Assembly (NCBI RefSeq): GCF_018866305.1
Contig: NZ_CP076456.1
Coordinates: 2,232,001-2,296,000 of the forward strand
Direction of reading: 5' to 3'
Source of the DNA: Arthrobacter sunyaminii
GTDB lineage: Bacteria > Actinomycetota > Actinomycetes > Actinomycetales > Micrococcaceae
Length of the DNA stretch: 64,000 nt
Below are positions 1 to 8,264 of this stretch, in pieces (position 1 is the stretch's first letter; the number at the start of each line of letters is the position of its first letter). The position numbers and the translations under genes are program-made. The notes beneath the pieces were generated by a model. It ran no database searches. It was given only the letters and a program-made list of their open reading frames with translations, and was not told the origin of the DNA.

Positions 1-2512
1 CGCGCAGCTGCCGGTTGTCACTGGAGAGGTCCGGCAGATAGCGGCGGCGGCCCTCAATGGTGGAGGTGAAGCCGTCCTTGCGGGCCTGCTCGACGACGCC
101 GCGCAGGTAGTCGCGCACCGCCCCGAACCGGCTGAAGTAGTCACGCATCAGGGTGCGGGCTTCATCCACCGGAATGGCGAGCTGCTTGGACAGGCCGAAG
201 GAGCTCAGGCCGTAGACCAGGCCATAGGACATGGCCTTGACCTTGGACCGCATGGCGCTGGTGACTTCCTCCGGCGGAACCCCGAAGATGTGCGAGCCGA
301 CAAAACGGTGCAGGTCCTCCCCCGCCTGGAACGCTGCGATCAGCCCTTCGTCACCGGACAGATGCGCCATGATGCGCATTTCCACCTGGGAGTAATCGGC
401 AGTGAGGAGGGTTTCATACCCTTCGCCCACGGTGAAGACTTCCCGAATCCGGCGGCCTTCTTCGGACCGGATGGGAATGTTCTGCAGGTTCGGGTTGGTG
501 GAGGACAGCCGTCCGGTGGCGGCCGCAGTTTGGACATACGTGGTGTGCACGCGTCCGTCGTCGGACACGGCCTTCCGCAGGCCCTCGACGGTCTGGCGCA
601 GCTTAGTGGCGTCGCGGTAGGCCATCAGGTTGGCCAGGAACGGATGTCCGCCGGTCTTGATGATCAGATCGGAGAGGGCATCAGCATCGGTGGAATAGCC
701 GGTCTTGATCTTTTTGGTCTTGGGCAGTCCGAGTTCATCGAAGAGCACCATCTGCAGCTGCTTGGGCGAACCGAGGTTGATTTCCTTGCCGATGATGCTG
801 AACGCTTCGCTGCTGGCCTGCGCGATGGTGGCGCTGAAATCGTCCAGCAGCCGGTCCAGTTTTTCGGTGGACACTGCGATGCCGGCCAGCTCCATTTCGG
901 CCAGCACCTCGGACAGCGGCAGTTCCAGTCCGCCCAGGAGCTGGTTGGCGCCGCGGTCCACCAGCTGTCCCGCAAAGTGCTCGCTCAGCTGCAGCGCCGC
1001 AAAGGCCTGCATAACGGCCGGCGACGCAACGTCTTCTTCCTCAAGCTGCAGCTGGAGCTGGTTGGTTCCGGGAGCGGACGGAGTCAGGGACATCCGCAGG
1101 TGGTGCTGGCTCAGGTCCGCCAGGTCATAGCTGCGGCGGTCCGGCTGGATCAGGTAACCGGAAATGGCGGTGTCGTCCACCTCTCCGGCCAGATGCAGTC
1201 CGCGCGCGGCCAGTGCCTTGTAGCTCTCCTTGAAATCGTGGACCACCTTGGGCGCATCCAGATCCGCCAGCCAGCCGGCAAGCACCTGCTCAGTGTCGGC
1301 GTCGATCTCCGTTAGCGGGATATAAGCGGCCGCATTGGCGGTAACCAAAGCCAGTCCGATGACGTCGCGCCCTGCCGCCGCACCCTCGGTGACCAGCTGC
1401 ACGGCGGTCTTGGCCTGGTTGGTGGAGTCGATCCATGCCTTCAGTGCGGGAGCATCCGTGATCACCACATGCTCCGGAGGCAGCAGTTCGTTCCCGGCGG
1501 AGGTGGTTTCCTCCTCGCCGTAAACGTCGAAGAGGCGCTTGCGGAGCGCATTGAACTGCAGGGCATCAAAAAGGTCTTCGATGGCTTCGCGGTCGGGGCG
1601 CTGGGCCGCCATGGCGTCCAGGTCCACCGGCAGGTCCAGATCCCGCAGCAGGCGGTTCAGGCGGCGGTTGCGCTTGACGTCCTCAATGTTGGCGCGGAGG
1701 GAGTCCCCCACTTTGCCCTTGATGCTGTCCAGGTTTTCGAGAATGCCCTCGAGTCCGCCGTACTGCTTGATCCACTTGGCAGCGGTCTTGGGGCCCACCC
1801 CGGGCACGCCGGGAAGGTTGTCGGCGGATTCCCCCACCAGGGCAGCGAGGTCCGAATATTTATCCGGCGGGACCAGGTACTTTGCCTCGACTGCGGCAGC
1901 GTCCATGCGCGGCAGGTCGGAGACACCCTTCTTGGGATAGAAAACGGTGACGCGGTCATCCACAAGCTGGAAGGCGTCGCGGTCTCCGGACACCACCATG
2001 ACGTCCCAGTTCCGGGCCGAGGCCTTTTCCGCCAGCGTGGCCAGGATGTCGTCTGCCTCGTAGCCGTCCATGGAAAGGGTGGGGATGCGCATGGCTTCCA
2101 TGACCTTGATGATCAGGTCTATCTGGCCGTGGAACTCCTCAGGAGTCTTGTTGCGTCCACCTTTGTATTCCGTGTACTCCTCGGAACGGAAGGTGGGGGT
2201 GTCGAGGTCGAAGGCCACCGCCACGTGGGTGGGCTTCTCCTCCTTGATGAGGTTGATGAGCATGGAGGTGAACCCGTACACCGCGTTGGTGTGCTGACCG
2301 GTGTCAGTGGAGAAGTTTTCCGCCGGCAGGGCGTAGAAGGCGCGGAAGGCCATCGAATGGCCGTCGATCACCAACAGCCTGCTGTGTCCCCCGGCAGAAA
2401 CGGTTCCGAGCGTTTCCTGGACGGCCGCGTCACTAGATGCGGGGGTCTGTTCAAGAACGGTTTCAGCAGGGGTTTCGGCTTGGATATCGGCCAGTTTGGT
2501 AGATTCACTCAC
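1..2512 (-). CDS. polA: DNA polymerase I (3' end outside window)
   Basis: Family A polymerase for gap repair and Okazaki fragment processing. The 837 visible codons start at GTG 2512. After a non-conserved tail of about 45 residues comes the 5'-nuclease domain (LLVIDGHSMAFRAFYALP), then a helix-hairpin-helix with GVPGVGPKTAAKW. The middle exonuclease-like domain reads TAVQLVTEGA where proofreading enzymes have an acidic DxE, so 3'-5' exonuclease activity is probably absent, as in mycobacterial PolA. The polymerase domain shows motif A (TADYSQVEMR) and motif B (KVKAMSYGLVYG). The gene runs off the left edge after YLPDLSSDNRQLR. Judged from E. coli PolA, roughly 100 C-terminal residues, including the VHDE motif, are missing. 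The start codon has only a weak ribosome site and lies 19 bases from the divergent thioesterase start. Confidence 0.97.
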   Translation of the reverse strand, partial: MSESTKLADIQAETPAETVLEQTPASSDAAVQETLGTVSAGGHSRLLVIDGHSMAFRAFYALPAENFSTDTGQHTNAVYGFTSMLINLIKEEKPTHVAVAFDLDTPTFRSEEYTEYKGGRNKTPEEFHGQIDLIIKVMEAMRIPTLSMDGYEADDILATLAEKASARNWDVMVVSGDRDAFQLVDDRVTVFYPKKGVSDLPRMDAAAVEAKYLVPPDKYSDLAALVGESADNLPGVPGVGPKTAAKWIKQYGGLEGILENLDSIKGKVGDSLRANIEDVKRNRRLNRLLRDLDLPVDLDAMAAQRPDREAIEDLFDALQFNALRKRLFDVYGEEETTSAGNELLPPEHVVITDAPALKAWIDSTNQAKTAVQLVTEGAAAGRDVIGLALVTANAAAYIPLTEIDADTEQVLAGWLADLDAPKVVHDFKESYKALAARGLHLAGEVDDTAISGYLIQPDRRSYDLADLSQHHLRMSLTPSAPGTNQLQLQLEEEDVASPAVMQAFAALQLSEHFAGQLVDRGANQLLGGLELPLSEVLAEMELAGIAVSTEKLDRLLDDFSATIAQASSEAFSIIGKEINLGSPKQLQMVLFDELGLPKTKKIKTGYSTDADALSDLIIKTGGHPFLANLMAYRDATKLRQTVEGLRKAVSDDGRVHTTYVQTAAATGRLSSTNPNLQNIPIRSEEGRRIREVFTVGEGYETLLTADYSQVEMRIMAHLSGDEGLIAAFQAGEDLHRFVGSHIFGVPPEEVTSAMRSKVKAMSYGLVYGLSSFGLSKQLAIPVDEARTLMRDYFSRFGAVRDYLRGVVEQARKDGFTSTIEGRRRYLPDLSSDNRQLR

Positions 2513-2531
2513 AGGTGTAAGCCTAGTTGGC

Positions 2532-3020
2532 ATGAGCGACATTTTCACGCCGGGCGCCGGCGCACCGGCCGAGCCAGCCAACGAGTACACCGATCAGTTG
2601 AACGAGGCGGGAGTCCCGCCTGAAATGCACAGCTGGCTGAGTGCCAACGGAGTCGGGCCCCTGGTCGTGAAGATGGGTATCCGTTTTTCGGAAATGAGTG
2701 CTGAGCGGCTGGTGGCCACCATGCCCGTGGCCGGCAACGAGCAGGTGGCCGGGATTCTGCACGGCGGCGCCCATCTGGTGCTGGCCGAGACTCTGGGTTC
2801 TTTCGGTGCAGCGCTGCACGCGGGCCCCGGGCGGCAGGCCCTCGGTATCGAAATCGGTGCCACCCATCACCGCGCCATCGCGTCGGGCACCGTTACGGGG
2901 ACGGCAACCGCCATTCATCTGGGTGGCACCCTGGTGACGCATGAAGTGGTCATGACCGACGAAGAGGGCCGCCGCCTGAGCACTGCGCGCATCACGAACA
3001 TGATCCGCGACGCCCGCTGA
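2532..3020 (+). CDS. PaaI-type hotdog thioesterase
   Basis: A 162-residue single hotdog domain, probably hydrolysing acyl- or aryl-CoA thioesters in the cytoplasm. The signature is HGGAHLVLAETLGSFGA near residue 80, where PaaI/YbgC-type enzymes have HGG followed by an acidic catalytic residue (here the E of AETLG). A TTG start 36 bases upstream is possible but has no ribosome site. ATG 2532 is chosen because it gives the usual length and MSDIFTPG reads as a normal N terminus. It is divergent from polA with only 19 bases between the start codons and convergent with the HNH gene. The true substrate cannot be told from sequence. Confidence 0.88.
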   Translation: MSDIFTPGAGAPAEPANEYTDQLNEAGVPPEMHSWLSANGVGPLVVKMGIRFSEMSAERLVATMPVAGNEQVAGILHGGAHLVLAETLGSFGAALHAGPGRQALGIEIGATHHRAIASGTVTGTATAIHLGGTLVTHEVVMTDEEGRRLSTARITNMIRDAR

Positions 3021-3038
3021 GACGCCCCCGCCGCTCGG

Positions 3039-4397
3039 TCACGCCACCCGAACTCCGGGAGAAGCAGGCGCTGCTGATCTGTAGCGGTGACCCGTGGGCG
3101 TGACGGTTTCAACGGTATGGGCGGCACCGAGCTCACCGTTCGATACCGAGCAGGCCCAACCCGGCGCCTCTTTGGCGTGATTGCAGGCCTCGCACAATCC
3201 CTGCACATTGTTGGCGGTGGTTGTGCCGCCAACATGCCAGGGTTTGATGTGGTCGAAGTGCCGGATGGGCGCCCCGCACCACGGCATCCGGCAGTTTTGG
3301 TCCCGTGCGGCTATGAAGCGCGCCAGTCCTGCCGGAACCAGCCGCGCCTTCGAATCCATGTCGACCAGCCGGCCGGTGGACGGAGCCGTAAACAGCCGCC
3401 GCAGCCACACCTCCGTTGCCGTGTTGCCGGAACTGCCGGAGTTGCGGGAACCGTCGTTGCTGACCGATGCTTCGAGCTTCCCCCGGACCAGATCACGGGC
3501 AAACTGTGCCGGGATTACCCCATACCCGGGAAGGACAGCAGGCTCGGCAACACCGGCCAGCAGCGTCTGATCCGTCATGACCAGCTGTACCTCCACGCGC
3601 ACATCACCTGCCTTGGACCGCCCGGTGATGCGCTCCACCAGCGTGTCAGCCATGATTTGGCCGCGGCCCCGCGAATCCCCCGCCGCCCGCAGCCGGTCCG
3701 CCTCCCGTGCAAGCGTGGCGAAGACCTCCACCCCATGGGCGACAGGCAGCAGTCCGGTCAGATAGGTCATGGTGTCCGGAGCCGGACGGCAGGACACAAA
3801 ACGCTCTGACTCGGCCTTGGCAGCCCGGTTCACCACTGACGCCGGATCCATCCCGTAGGCAAGGCCCTTAATCCGCGCGATCAGCTGTCTGTCCCCCAGC
3901 GCTTCGAGTTCTGCCGGATTCCCCGCCAGCATGTCATCGATCCGTTGCCGGTCCGCAAGTGTGAGACATGCGGTTTCCCTGGCAAGGATCGTTGCCCGCC
4001 ATTCGCTGATGAATCCCCCGGACAGGGCCTGCAGGGTTTTCGGCATTTCCTTGGTCAGGATGCGGGCCAAACCAAGCAGCTGGGTTCCCCGGTGCGGTGA
4101 TTCCCGTCGGGCGAAGCCAATTTGAGCCCCGATGCCTTTACCCAACTGCTCCTTTTGAACTCCGGCGTCCGCTTGACTGCGGCGTACCGCAGAGTCGACG
4201 AGGGCAGCGGCCCGCGCCTGGGCGGCCGACGCTGCAGCTTTGAGTTCTTCCAACGCGCGGATCTGGTCAATCAACTCCGGCCCCGCAGGGCATGCCGGGC
4301 CGTCCGCTTCTGCCGGCCCTGCTGCAACTTTGGCCAGCTCTTCCATCCAGATACGGATAGACGCATCCTGAGCTACAACCCGTGGTTTATCGAACAT
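3039..4397 (-). CDS. DUF222 / HNH endonuclease-like protein
   Basis: A 452-residue protein with an N-terminal helical DUF222 region (about residues 40-300) and a C-terminal HNH nuclease fold (about 370-415). The HNH part has paired cysteines (CRMPWCG), the HFDHIKPW core with HNH-type histidines, and a second pair (CEACNHAKE). This architecture is highly multicopy in Arthrobacter and mycobacteria (the 13E12 repeat family). Function is unproven; DNA cleavage is inferred from the intact zinc and HNH residues. A second member lies at 54742-56427. There is no ribosome site in front of ATG 4397. Instead a TAAAAT hexamer ends seven bases upstream, suggesting a leaderless transcript. Confidence 0.93.
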   Translation of the reverse strand: MFDKPRVVAQDASIRIWMEELAKVAAGPAEADGPACPAGPELIDQIRALEELKAAASAAQARAAALVDSAVRRSQADAGVQKEQLGKGIGAQIGFARRESPHRGTQLLGLARILTKEMPKTLQALSGGFISEWRATILARETACLTLADRQRIDDMLAGNPAELEALGDRQLIARIKGLAYGMDPASVVNRAAKAESERFVSCRPAPDTMTYLTGLLPVAHGVEVFATLAREADRLRAAGDSRGRGQIMADTLVERITGRSKAGDVRVEVQLVMTDQTLLAGVAEPAVLPGYGVIPAQFARDLVRGKLEASVSNDGSRNSGSSGNTATEVWLRRLFTAPSTGRLVDMDSKARLVPAGLARFIAARDQNCRMPWCGAPIRHFDHIKPWHVGGTTTANNVQGLCEACNHAKEAPGWACSVSNGELGAAHTVETVTPTGHRYRSAAPASPGVRVA

Positions 4398-4404
4398 ACG
4401 TACT

Positions 4405-4410
4405 ATTTTA
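4405..4410 (-). promoter_or_regulatory. candidate -10 element of a leaderless HNH transcript
   Basis: On the minus strand TAAAAT is followed by seven bases and then the ATG of the DUF222/HNH gene. That spacing would place the transcript start at or next to the start codon. The -35 region is not convincing (TGTTTA about 17 bases upstream). The local AT richness stands out from the surrounding GC-rich DNA. Confidence 0.4.
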
Positions 4411-4541
4411 TTGGTCCACGACGACGATAAACAGGGATAATCGCTTACAGAGTTACTGGTGATCTACTCGAATTAAGGGAAAGCCCCGGTCTTGCGCGCG
4501 TAGTGCAGCCACGCCGCCTCACCAGACTCACCAAGACTCAT

Positions 4542-5096
4542 CTACCGGCGCAGATCATATCGCCGCTGCAGCACTGCACTCCCCAAGGAACGCTCCTTCA
4601 CACCGGCAGGATCAATACCTTCCACCACGTGCGCCAGCTCGCGGCCGCTGCCCGGGGAAATGGGCAAAACGGTGACCACCAGTTCATCCACCAGCCCGGA
4701 ATCCAGAAACTGCCCCGCCAGGTTTCCACCCCCGGTCAACACCACGTCCCTCTGGCCGGCGTCGTGCAGGATGTCCGGATGGAATTCAGCAACATCGCCG
4801 CGCACAAAAGTAATATCCGCCCCGGAAATCCCCGGAAACTCGTGATGGGTAAAGACCCACACGGGAATGCTCCCGAACGGCCAGGACCCGGGATCCGCCA
4901 CGAAAGAGCGGTAGGTTTCAGCTCCCATCGCTACCGCACCGGCAGCGGCGAGGAATTCTGCGACGTGCGCCTCCGCCTCCGGGGCACCCGCATGCTCCGG
5001 GGCACCCGCAAACGTCCGGAGCCATTCCCCCGGGCCCGGCGCCTGCGCGATGAATCCATCCTGCGACGCTGCAACATAGTAGATAGTTCCGGCCAT
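4542..5096 (-). CDS. dihydrofolate reductase family protein (RibD C-terminal-like)
   Basis: A 184-residue protein of the RibD-C/DHFR fold. The N terminus TIYYVAASQDGFIA is the usual first strand and substrate loop, and GGGNLAGQFLDSGLVDE is the NADPH-binding glycine loop and helix near residue 125. Members are NAD(P)H-dependent reductases of unassigned substrate and usually stand alone, as here. The reading frame stays open upstream, but ATG 5096 is chosen because homology begins immediately after it. ATG 5105 is an in-frame alternative. The ribosome site is weak. It is divergent from the Old Yellow Enzyme gene. Confidence 0.85.
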   Translation of the reverse strand: MAGTIYYVAASQDGFIAQAPGPGEWLRTFAGAPEHAGAPEAEAHVAEFLAAAGAVAMGAETYRSFVADPGSWPFGSIPVWVFTHHEFPGISGADITFVRGDVAEFHPDILHDAGQRDVVLTGGGNLAGQFLDSGLVDELVVTVLPISPGSGRELAHVVEGIDPAGVKERSLGSAVLQRRYDLRR

Positions 5097-5297
5097 GCCG
5101 CCCATGCTAGCCGCGCGGCTCCGCAAGCACAGGCCCCGGCGCGGTCCTCCGCCTCGGCCCAGCTGAATCCCGCAGAATCGAGCTGAGGAATACCTCACCC
5201 TGCCCGCCGGTTGGGACCTACTGGAGAGCAGCGCGAACCACCAGCGCCGGGACCTGCCACTGGGCAACTGCGGCGCGATCTACAGAAAGACTTTTTT

Positions 5298-6377
5298 GTG
5301 AACCTTTTTTCACCGTTGACCCTCGGCGGCATTGAACTGCCCAACCGCCTGATCATGGCGCCGCTGACACGGACGCGCAGCGGCCGCGACGGCGTACCCA
5401 CAGCCCTGATGGCCGAGCACTACAGCCAGCGTGCTTCCCTGGGCCTGATCGTCAGCGAGGGAACCTATCCCTCGTTCGCAGGACAGGGCTTCACGGGTCA
5501 GCCCGGCCTGGTGACGGATGAGCAGATTGCCGGCTGGAAGAACGTTACGGATGCCGTCCACGCTGCCGGAGGGCGCATTGTTGCCCAGGTCATGCATGCC
5601 GGCCGGGTGACCCACCCGGGAACCAACGGCGGCCGCGAGGTGGTGGCTCCCAGCGCCATCGCGATTGACGGCGTCACCCGCACCTACGACGGCAAGCAGC
5701 CCTTCCCTGTGCCCCATGCCCTTACCGAGGCCGAACTGCCGGGTGTCATCGACGAATTCGTTGCCGGTTCGGCGGCGGCCATGAAGGCAGGGTTCGACGG
5801 CGTCGAACTGCACGGCGCCAATGGTTACCTGCTCCATGAATTCCTGTCTGCGGAGTCCAACCAGCGCACCGACAGCTACGGCGGAACTCCGGAGAACCGC
5901 GCACGCTTTGTCATTGAGGTCTATCGGGCGGTGGCTGAAGCCATCGGCGCTGACCGCACCGGCATTCGGATTTCTCCGGAGCACAACGTCCAGGGTGCAC
6001 TGGAAACCAACCCGGCAGAGGTCCTGGCAACGTACACCGCCCTGGTGGAGGGCATTGCACCCCTGAAACCGGCGTTCCTGAGCATCCTGCACCAGGACCC
6101 CTCGGACATCATGGTTCAGGCACTGCGCCGCAGCTTCGGCGGCCCGGTCCTCCTGAACTCGGGCTTTGGCGTCATCACGACCCGGGAAGAAGCCATTGGC
6201 ATGATGGAGGACGACCTGTGCGACGGCGTGGTGGTGGGCCGGCCCGCAATCGCGAACCCGGACCTGGTGCGCCGCTGGCAGGAAGACCTGCCTCTGAACA
6301 CCCCTGACCCGCGCACCTTCTACACTGACGGCGCTGCCGGCTACACGGACTATCCCGCCTACGCTGACGCCGTCTAA
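5298..6377 (+). CDS. Old Yellow Enzyme family alkene reductase (NemA-like)
   Basis: A 359-residue FMN-dependent NAD(P)H oxidoreductase that reduces activated C=C bonds such as enones, maleimides or nitro compounds. It starts LFSPLTLGGIELPNRLIMAPLTR, the typical first barrel strand. HGANGYLLHEF carries the substrate-binding His/Asn pair and the catalytic Tyr, and NQRTDSYGG and the FMN-phosphate loop near GVVVGRPAIANP are present. GTG 5298 is chosen because homology starts there; the upstream in-frame ATG at 5211 adds 29 unconserved residues. Length is normal. A strong bidirectional terminator follows at 6420. Confidence 0.95.
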   Translation: MNLFSPLTLGGIELPNRLIMAPLTRTRSGRDGVPTALMAEHYSQRASLGLIVSEGTYPSFAGQGFTGQPGLVTDEQIAGWKNVTDAVHAAGGRIVAQVMHAGRVTHPGTNGGREVVAPSAIAIDGVTRTYDGKQPFPVPHALTEAELPGVIDEFVAGSAAAMKAGFDGVELHGANGYLLHEFLSAESNQRTDSYGGTPENRARFVIEVYRAVAEAIGADRTGIRISPEHNVQGALETNPAEVLATYTALVEGIAPLKPAFLSILHQDPSDIMVQALRRSFGGPVLLNSGFGVITTREEAIGMMEDDLCDGVVVGRPAIANPDLVRRWQEDLPLNTPDPRTFYTDGAAGYTDYPAYADAV

Positions 6378-6419
6378 GGTCCGGGGGCAGCTGTAGGGGC
6401 ACCGGAAACAAGCACGGAA

Positions 6420-6465
6420 AAGCCCGGCGACGACGGCCACCTCAGTGGCCGCCGTCGCCGGGCTT
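6420..6465. terminator. bidirectional hairpin terminator
   Basis: A 21-bp inverted repeat with one mismatch and a four-base loop (arms begin AAGCCCGGCGACG and end CGTCGCCGGGCTT). It lies between the convergent Old Yellow Enzyme gene and the small membrane protein gene and is flanked by short A and T runs, so it can serve both. Confidence 0.85.
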
Positions 6466-6503
6466 TAGTGTTTTCCGGTTAGCGCTAGGCGGCAGCCCTC
6501 CCG

Positions 6504-6746
6504 CTAGAAGTGCAGAGCCGGGACAATCAGGTAAACGCCGAACAGCACAGCCGCCCCGCACAGTGCAAAGCACGCGTACGCGCCGGCCTTGACCAGCACG
6601 AGCCTGCCCTGGGCTGCGGGGCTGGGCCGGGCATCGGATGAGATTGCATAAAGGCGTACGCCGGTTGAATACAGCCCGACGACGAGGAGTGTCGCCACAA
6701 GGGTGACCAGGGCCACCACAAGGTAGGCAAGCCAGTCGATGCTCAT
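6504..6746 (-). CDS. 80-aa two-helix membrane protein coupled to PiT
   Basis: I do not recognise a named family. The protein has two predicted membrane helices (about residues 7-27 and 51-76) joined by a polar loop containing YAISSDARPSPAAQGR. Its ATG overlaps the stop codon of the phosphate transporter by four bases (ATGA), so the two are translationally coupled and probably made in fixed ratio. It is not the DUF47/PhoU-like partner that often accompanies PiT genes. A role as a small subunit or regulator of the transporter is inference from coupling only. Confidence 0.75.
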   Translation of the reverse strand: MSIDWLAYLVVALVTLVATLLVVGLYSTGVRLYAISSDARPSPAAQGRLVLVKAGAYACFALCGAAVLFGVYLIVPALHF

Positions 6747-7987
6747 TTGGAGTGTTCCTTATCCATGGGTCGGGCGGATGCTTCCGGTGCCCCGGGGGAA
6801 ACCGAGCTCCCGGAGCGGGACTTGCCCTTCTTGATGCGCACAGCACCGCCGGCATTGTCGATGTTGCTCACGGCATTGTCATGGCCCACCCGGTTGCGGC
6901 GGGACCAGAGGAAGATGAACAGGATGATGGCCAGGCCCAGGATGCCGTCAATGGTTACGCCGATCATTCCCGTACCGGCCACCGCTGCAGCCCCAGCTCC
7001 CATGACAGCAGCGGCCGGGAGGGTGAGCAGCCAGCCGCCGGCAATCCTGCGCGCCGTACCCCAGCGGACCTCGGCACCCTTGCGTCCAAGGCCGGATCCA
7101 ATCACCGAACCCGAGGCGACCTGTGTGGTGGACAGGGCCATGCCCAGATGAGTCGACGCCAGGATCGCTGCCGCCGTGCTGGTCTCGGCCGCAAATCCCT
7201 GAGCCGGTTTGACGTCCGTCAGGCCGGTGCCCATGGTGCGGATGATCCGCCAGCCGCCGGCATAGGTGCCTGCGGCGATGGCGAAGGCACAGGCTGCAAC
7301 CACCCACAGCACCGGGCCGGTTCCAACGGTCTGGAAACCGCCGGAGATCAGTACCAGCGTGATCACGCCCATGGTCTTCTGAGCATCGTTGGTGCCGTGC
7401 GCCAGGGCCACGAGAGAGGAGGAGAAGATCTGTGCGTAGCGGAAACCGCCGCGCTTGCGGGGCAGCTTGTCGCCGGAATCCGGATCATGCCGGCGCGTGA
7501 TGGAGTAAGCCAGCTTGGTGGCCAAATACGCTACGGACAGCGCAATTGCCGGTGCGATGAACGCCGGCAGGATGACCTTGGACATCAGCACGGAATAGTC
7601 CACGGCGCCAAAACCCGCACCCACAACCGCCGCGCCGATCAGACCGCCGAAGAGAGCGTGGGAGGAGCTGGAAGGAAGACCCAGCAGCCACGTGATCAGG
7701 TTCCAGATCACAGCGCCAAGCAGACCGGCGAAGATCATGACCGGGGTGATTTGGATGCCGCCGTCGCCTTCGCGGATGATGCCGCCGGAAATGGTCTTGG
7801 CTACCTCTGTAGACAGGAAAGCCCCCACGAGGTTCAGCACCGCCGCCAGGGCTACGGCGGTCTTTGGCTTGATTGCGCCGGTGGCAATGGGGGTTGCCAT
7901 TGCGTTGGCTGTGTCGTGAAAGCCGTTGGTGAAGTCGAAAAATAATGCGAGCGCAATCACCAGCGCCACCATGAGGGTGAGGTCCAC
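6743..7987 (-). CDS. pit: inorganic phosphate transporter, PiT family
   Basis: A low-affinity, proton- or sodium-coupled phosphate (metal-phosphate) permease in the cytoplasmic membrane. The duplicated PiT signature is clear: FDFTNGFHDTANAMATPIATG near the N terminus and FSSSLVALAHGTNDAQKTMG in the second half, each with the GxNDxxN-like core. About ten to twelve helices flank a central cytosolic loop (RRHDPDSGDKLPRKRGG). GTG 7987 is preferred because an AGGG lies upstream at suitable distance and homology starts just after; ATG 7972 is the alternative, and the frame stays open to 8149. The C terminus is a basic tail. The next gene overlaps by four bases. Confidence 0.93.
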   Translation of the reverse strand: MDLTLMVALVIALALFFDFTNGFHDTANAMATPIATGAIKPKTAVALAAVLNLVGAFLSTEVAKTISGGIIREGDGGIQITPVMIFAGLLGAVIWNLITWLLGLPSSSSHALFGGLIGAAVVGAGFGAVDYSVLMSKVILPAFIAPAIALSVAYLATKLAYSITRRHDPDSGDKLPRKRGGFRYAQIFSSSLVALAHGTNDAQKTMGVITLVLISGGFQTVGTGPVLWVVAACAFAIAAGTYAGGWRIIRTMGTGLTDVKPAQGFAAETSTAAAILASTHLGMALSTTQVASGSVIGSGLGRKGAEVRWGTARRIAGGWLLTLPAAAVMGAGAAAVAGTGMIGVTIDGILGLAIILFIFLWSRRNRVGHDNAVSNIDNAGGAVRIKKGKSRSGSSVSPGAPEASARPMDKEHSK

Positions 7988-8264
7988 CAGGTACCCTAAC
8001 TGAAAAATAAGAAGGAAATAGAAGTCCGTCAAAACATTCGCGGCCGCATCCGGGGCCTTCGATACTGCAGACCGCGGCGGCAGCATATCTCCGGTGTGCG
8101 CCGAAACGCTCCTGATGTGCGGGCGCACTGTCCCCGAGGGGACCAGCACCCAGAATATGCCAGATAGATCCTATGCTCTGAACCAACCAGGGACACAAAA
8201 GCCGGGGTGTGTGTTTGGTCTCGAACAGGTGTGCCCAGACCGGCAGGCACCCCTGGACACGCCC

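Noticed and set aside
290-1315. Long plus-strand open frame opposite polA
   Set aside because: It lies wholly inside polA on the opposite strand, has no conserved domain and no ribosome site. Long antisense frames are expected in GC-rich DNA.
3039-4397. DUF222/HNH gene as a group I intron or intein endonuclease
   Set aside because: It is a free-standing gene with DUF222; no interrupted host gene, intein splice motifs or intron core is present.
7692-7919. Plus-strand frame opposite the PiT gene with hydrophobic residues
   Set aside because: The hydrophobicity comes from complementing membrane-helix codons; no start signal is present.
8199-8264. Imperfect hairpin with GGGGTG/CACCCC arms after the MFS gene
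   Set aside because: The arms pair poorly around a long internal loop. A terminator is possible but not supported enough to list.
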